From: Sipunculus nudus
Taxonomy: Eukaryota > Annelida > Sipuncula > Golfingiida > Sipunculidae
Assembly (NCBI GenBank): GCA_026874595.1
Contig: CM049316.1
Coordinates: 59,777,676-59,841,675, forward strand
Length of the DNA: 64,000 nucleotides
Direction of reading: 5' to 3'
Shown: in pieces, positions 38,400 through 49,142 of the stretch
How the letters are laid out: each line of letters begins with the position of its first letter
How positions within the stretch are numbered: the stretch's first letter is position 1
The notes under the pieces: generated by a model
What the model was told of the DNA's origin: nothing
Database searches by the model: none
What the model saw: the letters and a program-made list of their open reading frames with translations, nothing else
Program-made: the position numbers and the translations under genes

Positions 38400-38669
38400 G
38401 TGTTTCACTCAAGATTTAAGCTGATTTAGGAAGATAAGAGTTGGTCTGTCAAACAAACCCTCACCCGCGCGGGCTTGATTATTGACATGGGACTTGTGGT
38501 TTCCGATGTACATTTCGAGATGGGCTACCAGAATGGTTTCATAAAGATAAACCTACCGTATTTACTTTCAGCTTTTCCCATGTCGCGCAATACTGCTTTC
38601 AATCCATGTCCCGTGTGCACCAAGACACAAATGGCGGTTTTTAGTGCTTTAGCTTGGCTTGGAAGCCAG
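38400..38669 (+). promoter_or_regulatory. CpG-bearing region with YY1-like start and possible first exon
   Basis: CpG dinucleotides reappear here (CCCGCGCGGG at about 38464, TCGCGC at about 38583) against a CpG-poor background. CAAATGGCGG at 38628 matches the YY1-type initiator that overlaps the ATG in many animal promoters. From that ATG (38631), 13 codons stay open to a donor (CAG|GTAAAC at 38670). It could be the first exon of PDP1 or of another transcript. Joined to the 40970 acceptor it would not be in the PDP1 frame. Confidence 0.35.
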
Positions 38670-38783
38670 GTAAACATGCGCCATGGGCCTCCACCATAAA
38701 TAGCCTCTGTCAGTCAGCCTCACGGCGGCCTCTGCTGGATGACCCAGATATTGATCAGGTTGGGGTTCAAGCCTCAGTTCACT

Positions 38784-38840
38784 GGGCGGGGCTTCACTCT
38801 ATGATTGACAGGTCGTAATTTTTACCACCAAGCTATAAAA
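38784..38840 (+). promoter_or_regulatory. Probable PDP1 core promoter
   Basis: Within 57 bp lie a GC box (GGGCGGGGC, 38784), the PBX/MEIS-PREP decamer TGATTGACAG (38802) and a TATA-like TATAAAA (38834). A strong donor lies 340 bp downstream (GTAAGTATT at 39180) and PDP1 is the next gene on this strand. Their combination suggests a start near 38860-38870. This is inferred from motifs only. Confidence 0.45.
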
Positions 38841-38864
38841 TATACAAATCTCTTATATATAATT

Positions 38865-39179
38865 TCATAAACTTCACCATTTGTGTCTGTTGGTAATATT
38901 GATCAAATTTGATGCCTGGATTTAGCGGTTTATTCCTGGATTTAATTATTTACGATTTGCACTCTAGTTTTGAGTTCCCTCGCGGCAAGTTTGCGGTACC
39001 ATCTGGATTTGACGGTCAAGGTCGCGACTGTCAAAACAGGCAACAAGAGTACCAGAGTTGTGTGGTCAAACAAGTTGTTTTCGTGTACCGTCACCTTATT
39101 TAACTTCTGAATTTGGCTTTGTTTTCGTAGAAAGCATTGTCGTATATTGGATTTTCTCATAAATGGTCCACACTTTATG
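38865..39179 (+). other. PDP1: Possible 5' UTR exon of PDP1
   Basis: CpG-containing, moderately GC-rich segment downstream of the TATA-like box that ends at an excellent donor, TATG|GTAAGTATT. No frame runs through its whole length into the donor, which suits a non-coding leader. Vertebrate PDP1 also has untranslated 5' exons before one large coding exon. The 5' boundary is a guess. Confidence 0.4.
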
Positions 39180-40969
39180 GTAAGTATTATCCAGGGGTTA
39201 CAGGGTGAAATTGTGAAGTCCTTGACAGTTGATTTTGCCAGTTTTCAGACCATGTGGTCTCAGCATGCAGTATTGGGTTGTTATTTTTATATTTAAACCA
39301 ATTAACTGTAATATTTGTGTTTATAGTATGCATAAAGGGACAAAAGAAGACTGTTGAATATAACTGGTGTTTTTTTTTTATTTGAGACCTGCGTCTCATC
39401 TCCGGTTTCCCCCCATGTTTTTATTTACTTTTACATAATGTTTATGAATAATATAATGTTGTGCATTATATGATAAACATTATGTAACTGTCAGTAGCAC
39501 TGAATAAACTGTATTTTAAAATTTAGTTTGAATTCAGTCAGTGAGACTCTTATACCTTTATCATAAATTTTATCATATAAATTTCATCATTTCTTTAGTG
39601 AAGACCTTGAATTTATTATACTGTGTAAATGAAAATGTTATTAATGGCAATGTATAAAAGTAAAAATGTCCAAAATTAAGGTCATTTTACATGAAAGAAA
39701 ACATAATGTCTTCAAATAATGAGTCAGCATATCTTTAGGAGATCAAATATTTGCTCAAATGTGAAATGAGAAGAAAACAGTTGACAAATCCGCCTTATTA
39801 TTGCATTTAAACAAAGCATACATAAATGAGGTTTGAAACCATGAAGAAATTTAAAACAGGATTCTCCCTTATTTTGGCTAATTCCAAACTAGCTAAAGTC
39901 TACAACTTGTGAAAGGAATTTAAATAGTGTCCTGTGTTCCATCTGAGGTCAGAGACGGCTAGCTGACATATTATGTGGCATTTCCCACAAGGTGCCACAA
40001 TTAATAATTTTAGTAATTGAATAACTGTGCCAATCATTTGGTTTGGTCATTTAAATATGGAGATACAGAGTTCATGTGGTCACCACTGGTTAGTTAAGAA
40101 GACAGTATGTGACCACAACCATTCATACCTTTTCATCATCATTGGTGCTGAATAAGGGTCAATGTGTGAAATCTGAGGCACAAGTGCTAATTAAGTCCCT
40201 GCATTCTGCTTGGCCTACTACAAAAGGAGTGAAGGCCATAATGCATTCCCAGGAGTATTGTGAAACTGTAATCAAAACACTGTGAACTCGCTTTAGAACA
40301 ATACATTAAAACATCACACCTCTGACACATACTGTTACAGAGTTTTTGACACACTACTCAATTCAATACAAGCAGAATGTACTTGCAGGGATTTGGCTTA
40401 TATATGCTCTTAACACAATGTAATTTAAGTCAGTGTGATGTCATGTTGATTTACTGTTTTCAGGCCAGATTTCAGTGATGTTTCAATACTAATTTCTCAT
40501 GCATGTTTATTTAACATTTTTGCACAGATCTCTGTTTGGTACATGTACAGTAAGGAACAAATGATATAATTTCTTAAAGTTATATATTTAAAAGGACCTG
40601 CTTCATGAAGTATCACAAAACTGTTGAGTTTATCAGCCTGTTTGTGATGTTATTTGTTGCAGATAAAACTTTTTTTAACATCAGTAAACAATAAAAAAAA
40701 AGCATGAAAGACCCTGACAGTGACCCTATCATCATAAACTTTTTCCCCCATAGAAATGGGTAATGAATTACCAATGGATATATTAATTGTATAGATGGAG
40801 ATGAACAAATTAATTTGATCTGGAAATTTATACATACTCAGTTGATTTTTAATAGATATAATGTAAATGTGAATATAGATTTGAGATAACAGTGAAAATT
40901 ACACTTTAATCTTAATTTACTGCAAAATATGCCATATAAATATAAACTTCAACCTTTGCTGATTTCCAG
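39180..40969 (+). other. PDP1: Inferred 5' UTR intron of PDP1
   Basis: Bounded by GTAAGTATT at 39180 and TGCTGATTTCCAG ending at 40969. The interior is AT-rich with no exon or repeat of note. Confidence 0.4.
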
Positions 40970-42528
40970 GTGATTTTGTCCCAGACAACAAAAAACCTCT
41001 CGAGTGTGGCCAGCTACTCAAGTTAAGATGTAAAGAATTTCACAAGAGAAACTCACAAGAGAGAGAGACAGCAATGTTGTCCATTTTGCGCACTGTACCT
41101 TTCTACACGAAAGGTACAGCAAAACATGTGATACGCCATTTTCACAGACATCATGGTCTGAGAGAGAGAGAGTTACCTTCCCCGTTCAGTTTGTTAGAGA
41201 GCCGTGGATATGTCCCCACTTTGTCACCGTCACAAGTTACGTCAATTCTTAATATGAATGAAAGCACTATGCATGTTAAACACTTTGGGAGATCTCCAGT
41301 GCGAGGGTTCGAGAGTAATCAGCTGGCGTCTAACAATCCCATCGAAGATCGGCGAGCAGTGGGTCAGCAGTTACAAACTGAGGGATTCCTATTTGGTGTT
41401 TATGATGGACATGGTGGATGTGCCTGTGCTCAGGCTGTTCAGGAACGCCTGTTTGATTACATAGCTGCGGCCTTGCTTCCCCTTGAAATCTTGGAAGAAT
41501 TTAGTCACCGTATGCATACAGATGAACCCATGGAAATCATGCAACGATTTCGCCATGTTAATGAATATACAAACACGGAAATGACAAAATTGAACCGTAA
41601 CAGCCTCCACAAATTTGTTGCTGAGACATTATCCACAGATCTTGATGATCAGGAATCCAGTTTTACGGCTGCGATGGAAAACGCTTTTCTCAGGTTGGAT
41701 AATGATATCAGTGCAGAAGCTTTACCGGTTGGGGGTATGGTTAACTTTGAAGCTGTTGAAGTTGCTTTATCAGGGGCATGTGCTTTAGTTGCACATATAG
41801 CAGGGGTTCATGTACATGTCGCTAACACTGGGGACTGCAAAGCAGTGCTTGGTCAGTTTGAAGACGGTGTATGGCAGGCTATACCCTTATCCATAGACCA
41901 CAATGCCGAAAACGAGCAAGAGGTAGAAAGAATAAAGCTGGAGCATCCCAAATCTGAGCACGCAAATGTGATAAAAAACAACCGTCTTCTTGGGCAGTTG
42001 GCGCCCCTTAGAGCTTTTGGTGATGTACGATACAAATGGGCCGTAAAAGATCTGAAATTTTTAGAAACTATGGGTACATACGGACAGAGTTTGGTTGCTA
42101 TGAATTATCAAACTCCTCCATATTTAACCGCAAAGCCTGATATCTTGTATCACCGCTTAGGTCCAAGAGATAAATTTTTAATCCTGGCTTCAGATGGGCT
42201 TTGGGAACATCTCCCTGACCACCAGGTGGTGCAACTTGTTGGGGAGCACATGCATGGACGACAAACACCCGCAGCATTTGAACCACATTCAAAAAACCTG
42301 AAACTTGGATCATTGAACCAGCAATTGCGTCAACGGAAGCAAGGATTGGCAAACAGAGCGATCGACACAAATTCAGCCACTCATCTTATTCGTAACGCTC
42401 TTGGCCTACAGCACCAGAAACTCTCGGCCATGTTAACTCTTCCTCCACACGCTGTTCGCTTCTACCGTGATGACATCACTGTCACAGTTATTTTCTTTGA
42501 TGATGAATATATTGCTAACCAGGCATAA
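40970..42528 (+). other. PDP1: PDP1 transcript exon (leader plus coding)
   Basis: Begins after the TTTCCAG acceptor and carries a 104-base leader before the chosen ATG. The PDP1 frame has no stop between 40970 and the ATG, so an N-terminally extended isoform fed by an upstream exon cannot be excluded. Confidence 0.5.
41074..42528 (+). CDS. PDP1: Pyruvate dehydrogenase phosphatase, mitochondrial
   Basis: A PP2C-family Mg/Mn-dependent phosphatase that removes phosphate from the E1-alpha subunit of pyruvate dehydrogenase in the mitochondrial matrix and reactivates the complex. At 484 residues it is slightly shorter than the human enzyme (about 530). The basic, Asp/Glu-free first 30 residues fit a mitochondrial presequence. 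The PP2C metal-site motifs are all present: E91 in PIEDRR, D111 in YDGHGG, D254 in NTGD, D374 in SDGLWE and D466 in YRDDIT. RAFGD (313-317) and the PDP-characteristic LEHPKSE (289-295) are also seen. The large intronless coding exon matches the vertebrate PDP1 layout, so a retrocopy need not be invoked. The ATG is the first one giving a presequence. PDP2, the vertebrate paralogue, is the only serious alternative name. Confidence 0.95.
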   Translation: MLSILRTVPFYTKGTAKHVIRHFHRHHGLRERELPSPFSLLESRGYVPTLSPSQVTSILNMNESTMHVKHFGRSPVRGFESNQLASNNPIEDRRAVGQQLQTEGFLFGVYDGHGGCACAQAVQERLFDYIAAALLPLEILEEFSHRMHTDEPMEIMQRFRHVNEYTNTEMTKLNRNSLHKFVAETLSTDLDDQESSFTAAMENAFLRLDNDISAEALPVGGMVNFEAVEVALSGACALVAHIAGVHVHVANTGDCKAVLGQFEDGVWQAIPLSIDHNAENEQEVERIKLEHPKSEHANVIKNNRLLGQLAPLRAFGDVRYKWAVKDLKFLETMGTYGQSLVAMNYQTPPYLTAKPDILYHRLGPRDKFLILASDGLWEHLPDHQVVQLVGEHMHGRQTPAAFEPHSKNLKLGSLNQQLRQRKQGLANRAIDTNSATHLIRNALGLQHQKLSAMLTLPPHAVRFYRDDITVTVIFFDDEYIANQA

Positions 42529-43197
42529 CTAACTCATTACATTGTTGTTATAAACAAGTATTAAATTGTCTGCCACAAACAGTGAGAGGTGTTCACATTC
42601 ATTATGTGGTACTTAAATATTACCAGTTTTGCTTTATTGACATATGTTTTAAATATTAATATAAGAGGAAGAATTCTCATTTACACATTGTGATCATATT
42701 GATCAATAGATAGTGAACTAGGTCAGTGAATTTACAGTTGATCCTGTATTCCAAACATTGGCTTGACTTTAATGTATCATGTGAAGGAGAGTAGATGGCT
42801 ATCAATCTGATAATAATATAGAACATCTTAAAGGTCATCTGTTAGGTGTCTGTGTAATATAGGTGGCTTTCATTGGGAAATCCCCTTCAAGTGAGATTCT
42901 TTTTAAGTAATGGGTCATATTATCACTAACAAACTCAACCTATGGTAATTTATACTGTACTGTATTTCATCATATGGTCAGTAGAAAAAATCCTTCTCAG
43001 ACTGAAATTTCCAGTGGGGGGGAAACCTAATTAAAGTAGCAGAACTGGCAAAATCCCCTATATCTGAAATCAATCCAAAAGTTGTTTTAAATTCATTATA
43101 GACCACATAAAGTATACATTATTTTAAACAATGGTACAATGTTCTTTCCGATGGTATTGTCATGTAGTTTAATATTACCCTGCTAAAAAAGTAGCTT
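42529..43197 (+). other. PDP1 3' UTR and downstream DNA
   Basis: AT-rich sequence after the stop. A variant polyadenylation hexamer ATTAAA at about 42562 is the first plausible signal, but no canonical AATAAA lies close by, so the transcript end is unknown. Confidence 0.35.
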
Positions 43198-43538
43198 TGG
43201 CCAAAAAAAATTAAAGGTATGGTTCTCAGGCACCGCCCGCATCAATTTTAAACCCCCGCATCAAAACTTTTTATTTTGATTTTCAATATAAATTTTCCAA
43301 TTATGAGCTGCTGCCGCTCCAAAATTTCTCTCAAGAAGATAAAACCATACAATTTCCTTTGTTTTGTAGTGCTTTTACTTATTTAGCAAAATAAAACTGT
43401 TATTTTCTTGCTTTACCCTTATCATTTGACATTTTTATCGAAACATACCAAAAAATTTAAAATAAAAAAAGCGCCCGCCCGCATTGATTTCTGAAAAAAA
43501 GTGCCTGAGAACCATACCTTTTTTTTATTTTGGCCTTA
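43198..43538. mobile_element. 340-bp MITE, GGTATGGTTCTCAGGCAC family, copy 2
   Basis: Inverted relative to 14909-15248 and nearly identical to it along its length, including both GC-rich subterminal patches and the interior GAGCTGCTGCCGCTCC. The terminal repeats contain AAAGGTATGGTTCTCAGGCAC at both ends, flanked by GGCCAAAA tracts. It lies less than 700 bp downstream of the PDP1 stop and may be transcribed as part of its 3' UTR. Confidence 0.85.
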
Positions 43539-45307
43539 CTGATATTGGGGTGCTTAAAATAGCATACTGTTTAAAAATTTCATTTACATTTTAAATGTTA
43601 AAAATATCATATGAAATGAAAGAAAATGTAAAAAATTTGTAAACCTCCGAGAGGACACCATACAAGATAATAATGTATACTTTATGGTTCTAATATGAAT
43701 ATAAAAGACCTTTTGGATTGATTTGAGATAAGAGGTTTTTCCAGATCTGTTACCTTAACATCAAGGGAACAGAAAACATTCCTCCATGAATATATAAGTT
43801 CTGTAATTAATCAAACTGCTCCGGATTCAGTATGTTAGCCTTTGTACTGTATTTATTGATTACAGTAAGTTTGGACTAAGGCTATAGGTGCATTATAGGG
43901 GCTGAACTTCAGGGGGCTAAAAAAGTAACTGATTTTATGTTTTTTTTAATGTGGGTTCAATGCCTAATAGGCTTCTGCTAATATACCTTACTGTAAATAA
44001 TACCTGACTTATTTTTCTGGACATGTTACACAACATCATTGGCAAAATTACCAATAGTGGGTCACTTTACTCAGATAAAGGTGGTTCACAGTCCGAAATG
44101 TGGAAGTTTGCAAACATAAAAATGTGGGTTCACTAAATGAGTATCTATTACACATTGTACCCAAATTTTTTTCTGCATTAAATATGAGCCCAATGTAATG
44201 CACCTATACTGGACTAAGAACAAGCAGCATGTGTGCAATTTTTGTTTCATTGTCTTTCAAATGTGATGGGCATCTTACTGAGTTATACTTTCTCTTGGAG
44301 ACTGGATACCTTATACCTGTCAAAACTCAAATGGATACATGGTGCAGGGGTATAAAGCAAAACATAGGTGCACATTTTGTATCCCAGACATTTGTTTGTG
44401 TATTTTTTTTAATAGCTTTCTTATTCACCACCACTGTAATTCATATTTCAGATCTGTAGGATGCATATGCAGTTATCTTGTCCAGTAACAATTTACTGAT
44501 AAATTTGTATGCTGGATAAATTAAATATGCAACTGTTTAATTCAGTTTTTTCCTGTGCCTTGCAGTATAAAATATGCACAGTTTCACACTGATTTGTAAA
44601 ATACCATTAATAACCTTGTACTTCAGCATACTATTTACCATAAAGGACCCTGTAAATACAGTTTTTAATATTCCATAAATAACCCTGTAAATACCTGCAG
44701 AATTTAATTAACTGGTTTGGTTATAAATATACTATATATGGATTAACAATATGCATTTATAATCATGTACAGTGTACAGAAGATACCCAAAATCTTTATA
44801 TTCACATAGGGGCAATGACTCGTTTATCATAAAGCTCAGATTTGTATATTAAGCATTGTTTTTCAGTTGGTGCTTCAAGATGCTAAACTGACCTCACTTT
44901 TTTAAAACTCACCCACTTCACCAAAAAAACCCTTACTTCATGCACACCCTTATGGTGAAATGACCTTTCTTGTATTCACACATACATGTATATAAGTCTT
45001 GACAAATTTTAGCCTGTATAAAAAATGAACCTTGTACAATTTATTGTAAGCTAGTCTTTGGATACAATGTATCCTATAGTTATTTACATGCATAGGCTTT
45101 AAGATTTAAGTGACATTTAGTCACGTTTCAATCTTCATCAATGTTCCCAATTCCTTCTGTGAAGTGACCAAATCCATGTTGCCGTACCAACCATTTTGCA
45201 TTAACATTTCAATATTTCAATCAAAATTTGTAAGACCATCAGAAGTTAGTTTTTCCATGTGATATCTATCCATATAATATTATGAATACCTTATAATTTG
45301 TTCATGC
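43539..45307. other. Non-coding AT-rich stretch
   Basis: A small local repeat at 44640-44700 (ACCCTGTAAATAC twice). Otherwise nothing is assignable. Confidence 0.5.
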
Positions 45308-45454
45308 ACAGTAAAACCTTGCTTATAATTCCATGTGAAGAGCATATCATAAGTAACATTTGCACTTATCTGTTTTAACAGAGACCAAAATAGTCGGTCG
45401 ATCCTTTTGGGGTGGTCATATATCAAGTTTAGTCATCATATGGGGTTTATTGTA
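45308..45454. mobile_element. pogo/Tigger-like MITE
   Basis: The left end is ACAGTAAAACCTTGCTTATA. The right end, inverted, is TACAATAAACCCCATATGA. Interior GGTGGTCATATA-type sequence resembles the element at 12100-12281. 147 bp, non-coding. Confidence 0.5.
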
Positions 45455-47008
45455 TATTCACACAGGCTTGAAATGTAGTGGCTGCAAGTCAGTTAAAAGA
45501 ATATATATATGAATCAATATTAATGAGACTTCTTAAGGTTAGGAATACATTAACCTTTCAAAATTACATCAAGTGAATAAGCAAATAATTGTTACAGATA
45601 GTGGAAACAGATATGTTCAGTCTAGACAGGTAAAAACCATGCCAGTTAAGATTGAAATATGGAAATTTATTTTAAGCAGGTGACTGTACCTGGTTTTGAT
45701 CTTTGCAGTCCATGTATGGAATAAATGTCTAGGTAACAGGAATATGATAACATATATGTCAGCCAGATTTTAGTTTGGACATTGATCTCAGACTCATTTT
45801 CCAGTCCAGGTGTATAATTTAAAGTCAGACTGACTTGTGCAGTACAGGTGTTGATATTGATGTGTTTGCTTGATCAAAATTTTGTGCTTTTTTAATCAGG
45901 ATTTTTTTTACAAATTAAAATGTTAACCCAAATATAAATTTGTTGTTGAGACTTTTGAGTTGTGTTTTCACCTTCAGGTGAACATGGTGAAATGAAAATG
46001 GAAAAAAAGTTAGCATAGATATCTTCAGGCCTTGGACAAATGATAATTTTCTGCAGTAAATGGACCAAAAAGTGAAGGTCATTATTCCCAAGTTGTACCA
46101 GTTATAATTAATTTTGCCTGCAAAATGTTTGGTCATTTGTACAGTCCTGACTTTATTTATAAATTATTATCAGTGCACTTTTGTTATTTAAATACAGCAC
46201 GGTTAAAAATTTTCAGGTTCGAGGTAAAATTTTATAATTAAAAAAATATTGATACATAATGTAATATTGTAAGTTAAATCATTACAGGGCTACTTGAAGT
46301 GAACCAAATTTAGATCATTAAATCACGGCTACAAGTGTGAGGTAAAACTGACATATGATAACTAACAGAAGAATGATTAAACTAGGCACAGACATCATTA
46401 TAAACTAACTGCATATGTTGAAATTATATTTAGACCCAGTTTTAAGTAGCAAATTGGGACTGGCTTTATTTCTTAACAAAAATTAAATATAGAAACATAA
46501 AGCACATATATGTTTTACTTTGGAATATATCCAGATTATAAAGGATTATGCAGGCATTGTACCGGTATGTGGCACCTTGTAGTACAGTGCAGTTGTACTA
46601 GCAGGTACTGTAAACATAATTGTATGGAACAATGCCTCAAGAACTGGTCAGCACTTTGGCGCAATAACTAGGTAACCTTGCAAGGACAAATCTTTTGTAA
46701 AGAGGCCTTGACTTCTTGCAGTAATTGAAGACCACAACAGCACAAGCTGAAATTGTGGTCTGGGTACCCATGTTCTGGCACTGTGATGTTGTTGACTGTG
46801 GAGTGTATGAGATATGTAGTTCAAACTGTATATAGATTTAGATGAACACTTGTTTTTTGTTGTTGTCTGATCTGATTTCTTGATGACATTTAAATACATG
46901 TATGGTCAAGTTTAATTAATGCTTGGTCTTTTGATTAAGCAGTATTATTACAGAAAAAAAAATACTGAACGTTATTCCTAAAGGCCTTGTTTTATAGGTT
47001 ATGTTTTA
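45455..47008. other. Non-coding AT-rich stretch
   Basis: An 83-codon minus-strand frame at 46648-46899 has no splice or start context. Nothing else was found. Confidence 0.5.
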
Positions 47009-47113
47009 TTCCTAAATTAAAACCCATTCCAGTATATGCCTAAGAAATGTTGCATGACTGTTATGTTAAATTCCTAAATTAAAACCCATTTCAGTATATG
47101 CCTAAGAAATGTG
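47009..47113. repeat. 62-bp tandem duplication
   Basis: CCTAAATTAAAACCCATTYC followed by AGTATATGCCTAAGAAATG occurs at 47011 and again at 47073 with one mismatch. Confidence 0.9.
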
Positions 47114-47495
47114 ATATAAAACTTAATTATGTGAATGACATAACTGACATGGTTGTCTTGACTGGAGAACTTTGAACAAAACAGATCTTTTCTGCATATG
47201 AGGTAATGACAAAACTTGTATGCCTTGCCCTGATCATGAGATAAAACTCTACTTACTGGTTCATTTGACTGAATTTTAGGGAGTGACTGCAATTATAAAT
47301 TACAAGATGAACTATGAAACTTAACAAAGCAAATTACCACAATATTGATATTCCAGTGTTTGTAATGATAAAACACAGTGAAACAGGAAGCATGCAGTAT
47401 GAAACTAATATATTGTGACATTATTACCAAATTATATATAAATATATAAAATAATATTTTATATATACATATATTTATAAATATAATTTATATAT
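47114..47495. other. AT-rich spacer with long AT palindrome
   Basis: At about 47430-47495 the sequence is almost pure A/T, with an imperfect inverted repeat centred near 47455 (ATATAAAATAATATTTTATAT). Cruciform-prone DNA of this kind often flanks TA-targeting elements. Confidence 0.6.
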
Positions 47496-47844
47496 ACTGT
47501 GGTTGACCATATTGGTTAGGCTAATTTTTTGCAATTTTTTTCATTGTTTCAGGGTTTAGGGTTCTATTTTCACAATCTCACTATTTATTAACCTACAAAG
47601 AGTGCATCCATCATAACATTAGGCTAAATCTTAACGATTCGACAAGGACCCATGAAACAAGAACAAGTGAAAATTCTTGTCCTCTATAGGCAGATGATAT
47701 GGACTCTCAGATATTATTATGTCAAATTTTTATTTGATTTTATATGACCGTAGATGAGGTAAGGAAGGCTTTACTTTCATGATAACTTCCCATCCGCAAA
47801 TATTGCAAATTTGAAACCCTCGCAAACAAAAAGCAGACCACAGT
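47496..47844. mobile_element. MITE-like element with ACTGTGGT ends
   Basis: The left end is ACTGTGGTTGACC. The right end, inverted, is ACTGTGGTCTGC. Both are flanked by TATATA. Subterminal GCAATTTTTT and TTGCAAATTTGAAACCCTCGC motifs lie near the ends, and a related GGTTTGAAATTAGCAATATT occurs at 52625. It is 349 bp and non-coding; the family is unknown. Confidence 0.5.
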
Positions 47845-49026
47845 TATATATATATATACACAAACACATCATTGTGTGGGATTTTATTAAAATATATCCC
47901 CTGTGTCAATGTTAAAAAAAGATAAAGGACCATACAAATACAGGTATATAATACATATTAATGCGGTATAGTGAAATGTCAAGAAACTAAGAAAAAATGT
48001 TTCACCAAATGCCAATTTGTATATAATATAAATATATGTAACGGAACATGTATGTTATATGTTAGTTCTGGAATGGTACTGTTCATATGTTTGTCCTATG
48101 TGTATATGTTGTGTGGAACATTTGTGGATGTTGTATAATAGGATATGTATAAAAAAGTAAATTGTGATACAGGTGATGTATTATATATGTGCACGCACCA
48201 AGTGCCAGCTGATGTCTAATGTGCCATGAAAAAGATAACTTGTCATTAATCAGAAAATCAGTCACCAATATGTATGCAATATATATATATATATATTTAT
48301 TATTTATATATTGACAGACTTTAATATCAGTGAAATGTTAACAGGATATACTGTATATTCCATGGAGGAGAATTCTGAACTAAATGTTAAGTGCACAAGT
48401 CTGTTGTCAGAATGTTCATTTTCACAGCCTTGTACAGGTGCTTGCATTGTTAATGTTAAAATTGTCTAATGTTTATTAACAAATAATCAATTGTAGTAAA
48501 AGGTTGTTAAGGTCATGAAAAAGTTACTAGTATTGGTTACAAAGTTTACTTTACATATTCAAGAAAGGTTACTGAAATGAAAATGAATGGTTAATGAATG
48601 AAATTAAAGAGGATAACCCCCTTCAATTTTACTCATAATGTAAAGCTACCTATCACAGATTAAATCTAGATGAGGTGGTCATATATTCAGCCACAGTGTA
48701 ACCTGTGTAACCACCAACCTCATCATCAAAATTTTTTTCATAACTTTTTTCTTGATAACATACAAAACCAACCAACCAACAAACCCAGGGTTAAACCTGA
48801 TACCTTCCATGGGTGGGGGTAAAATAATAAGTACTCTACATAGCAGAGCAGATCTTGTAAGGTGCTTCACACATATACTGATCTTTTTTTGTGTTCCTTA
48901 AACCCGTATGAAAAGATTTTATTTGCACCTCAGAAGAAAAGCCTTCTGGCTCTTGAGGCATTTGGAGAATCTCTTTCAGGTTAGAGCCCTGGAGCCTAGA
49001 CGATTTCATTAAACCGTGAAAGAATA
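47845..49026. other. Non-coding AT-rich stretch with TA runs
   Basis: TA dinucleotide runs at about 47847-47860 and 48280-48297. A CAACCAACCAAC run at about 48768. No gene is supported. Confidence 0.5.
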
Positions 49027-49142
49027 TACAATGAAACCTGTACATGTTTACAGTTAGACCACCCATGGATGGGACTAGTCAAAAGTGGGCTTTATTCACA
49101 GGTGGTTTTATTAGACATGTCTTTCAGACAGGCTCCACTGTA
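49027..49142. mobile_element. pogo/Tigger-like MITE
   Basis: The left end is TACAATGAAACCTGTACATG. The right end, inverted, is TACAGTGGAGCCTGTCTGAA. The first 14 bases match with three changes, and the outer TA may be the target duplication. 116 bp. Confidence 0.55.

Noticed and set aside
38760-38800. Possible tRNA B-box (GGGTTCAAGCCTC)
   Set aside because: No A-box at a suitable distance and no cloverleaf could be drawn. Promoter motifs explain the region better.
41258-42370. Secondary open frames inside PDP1
   Set aside because: They are other-frame or antisense shadows of the PDP1 coding sequence.
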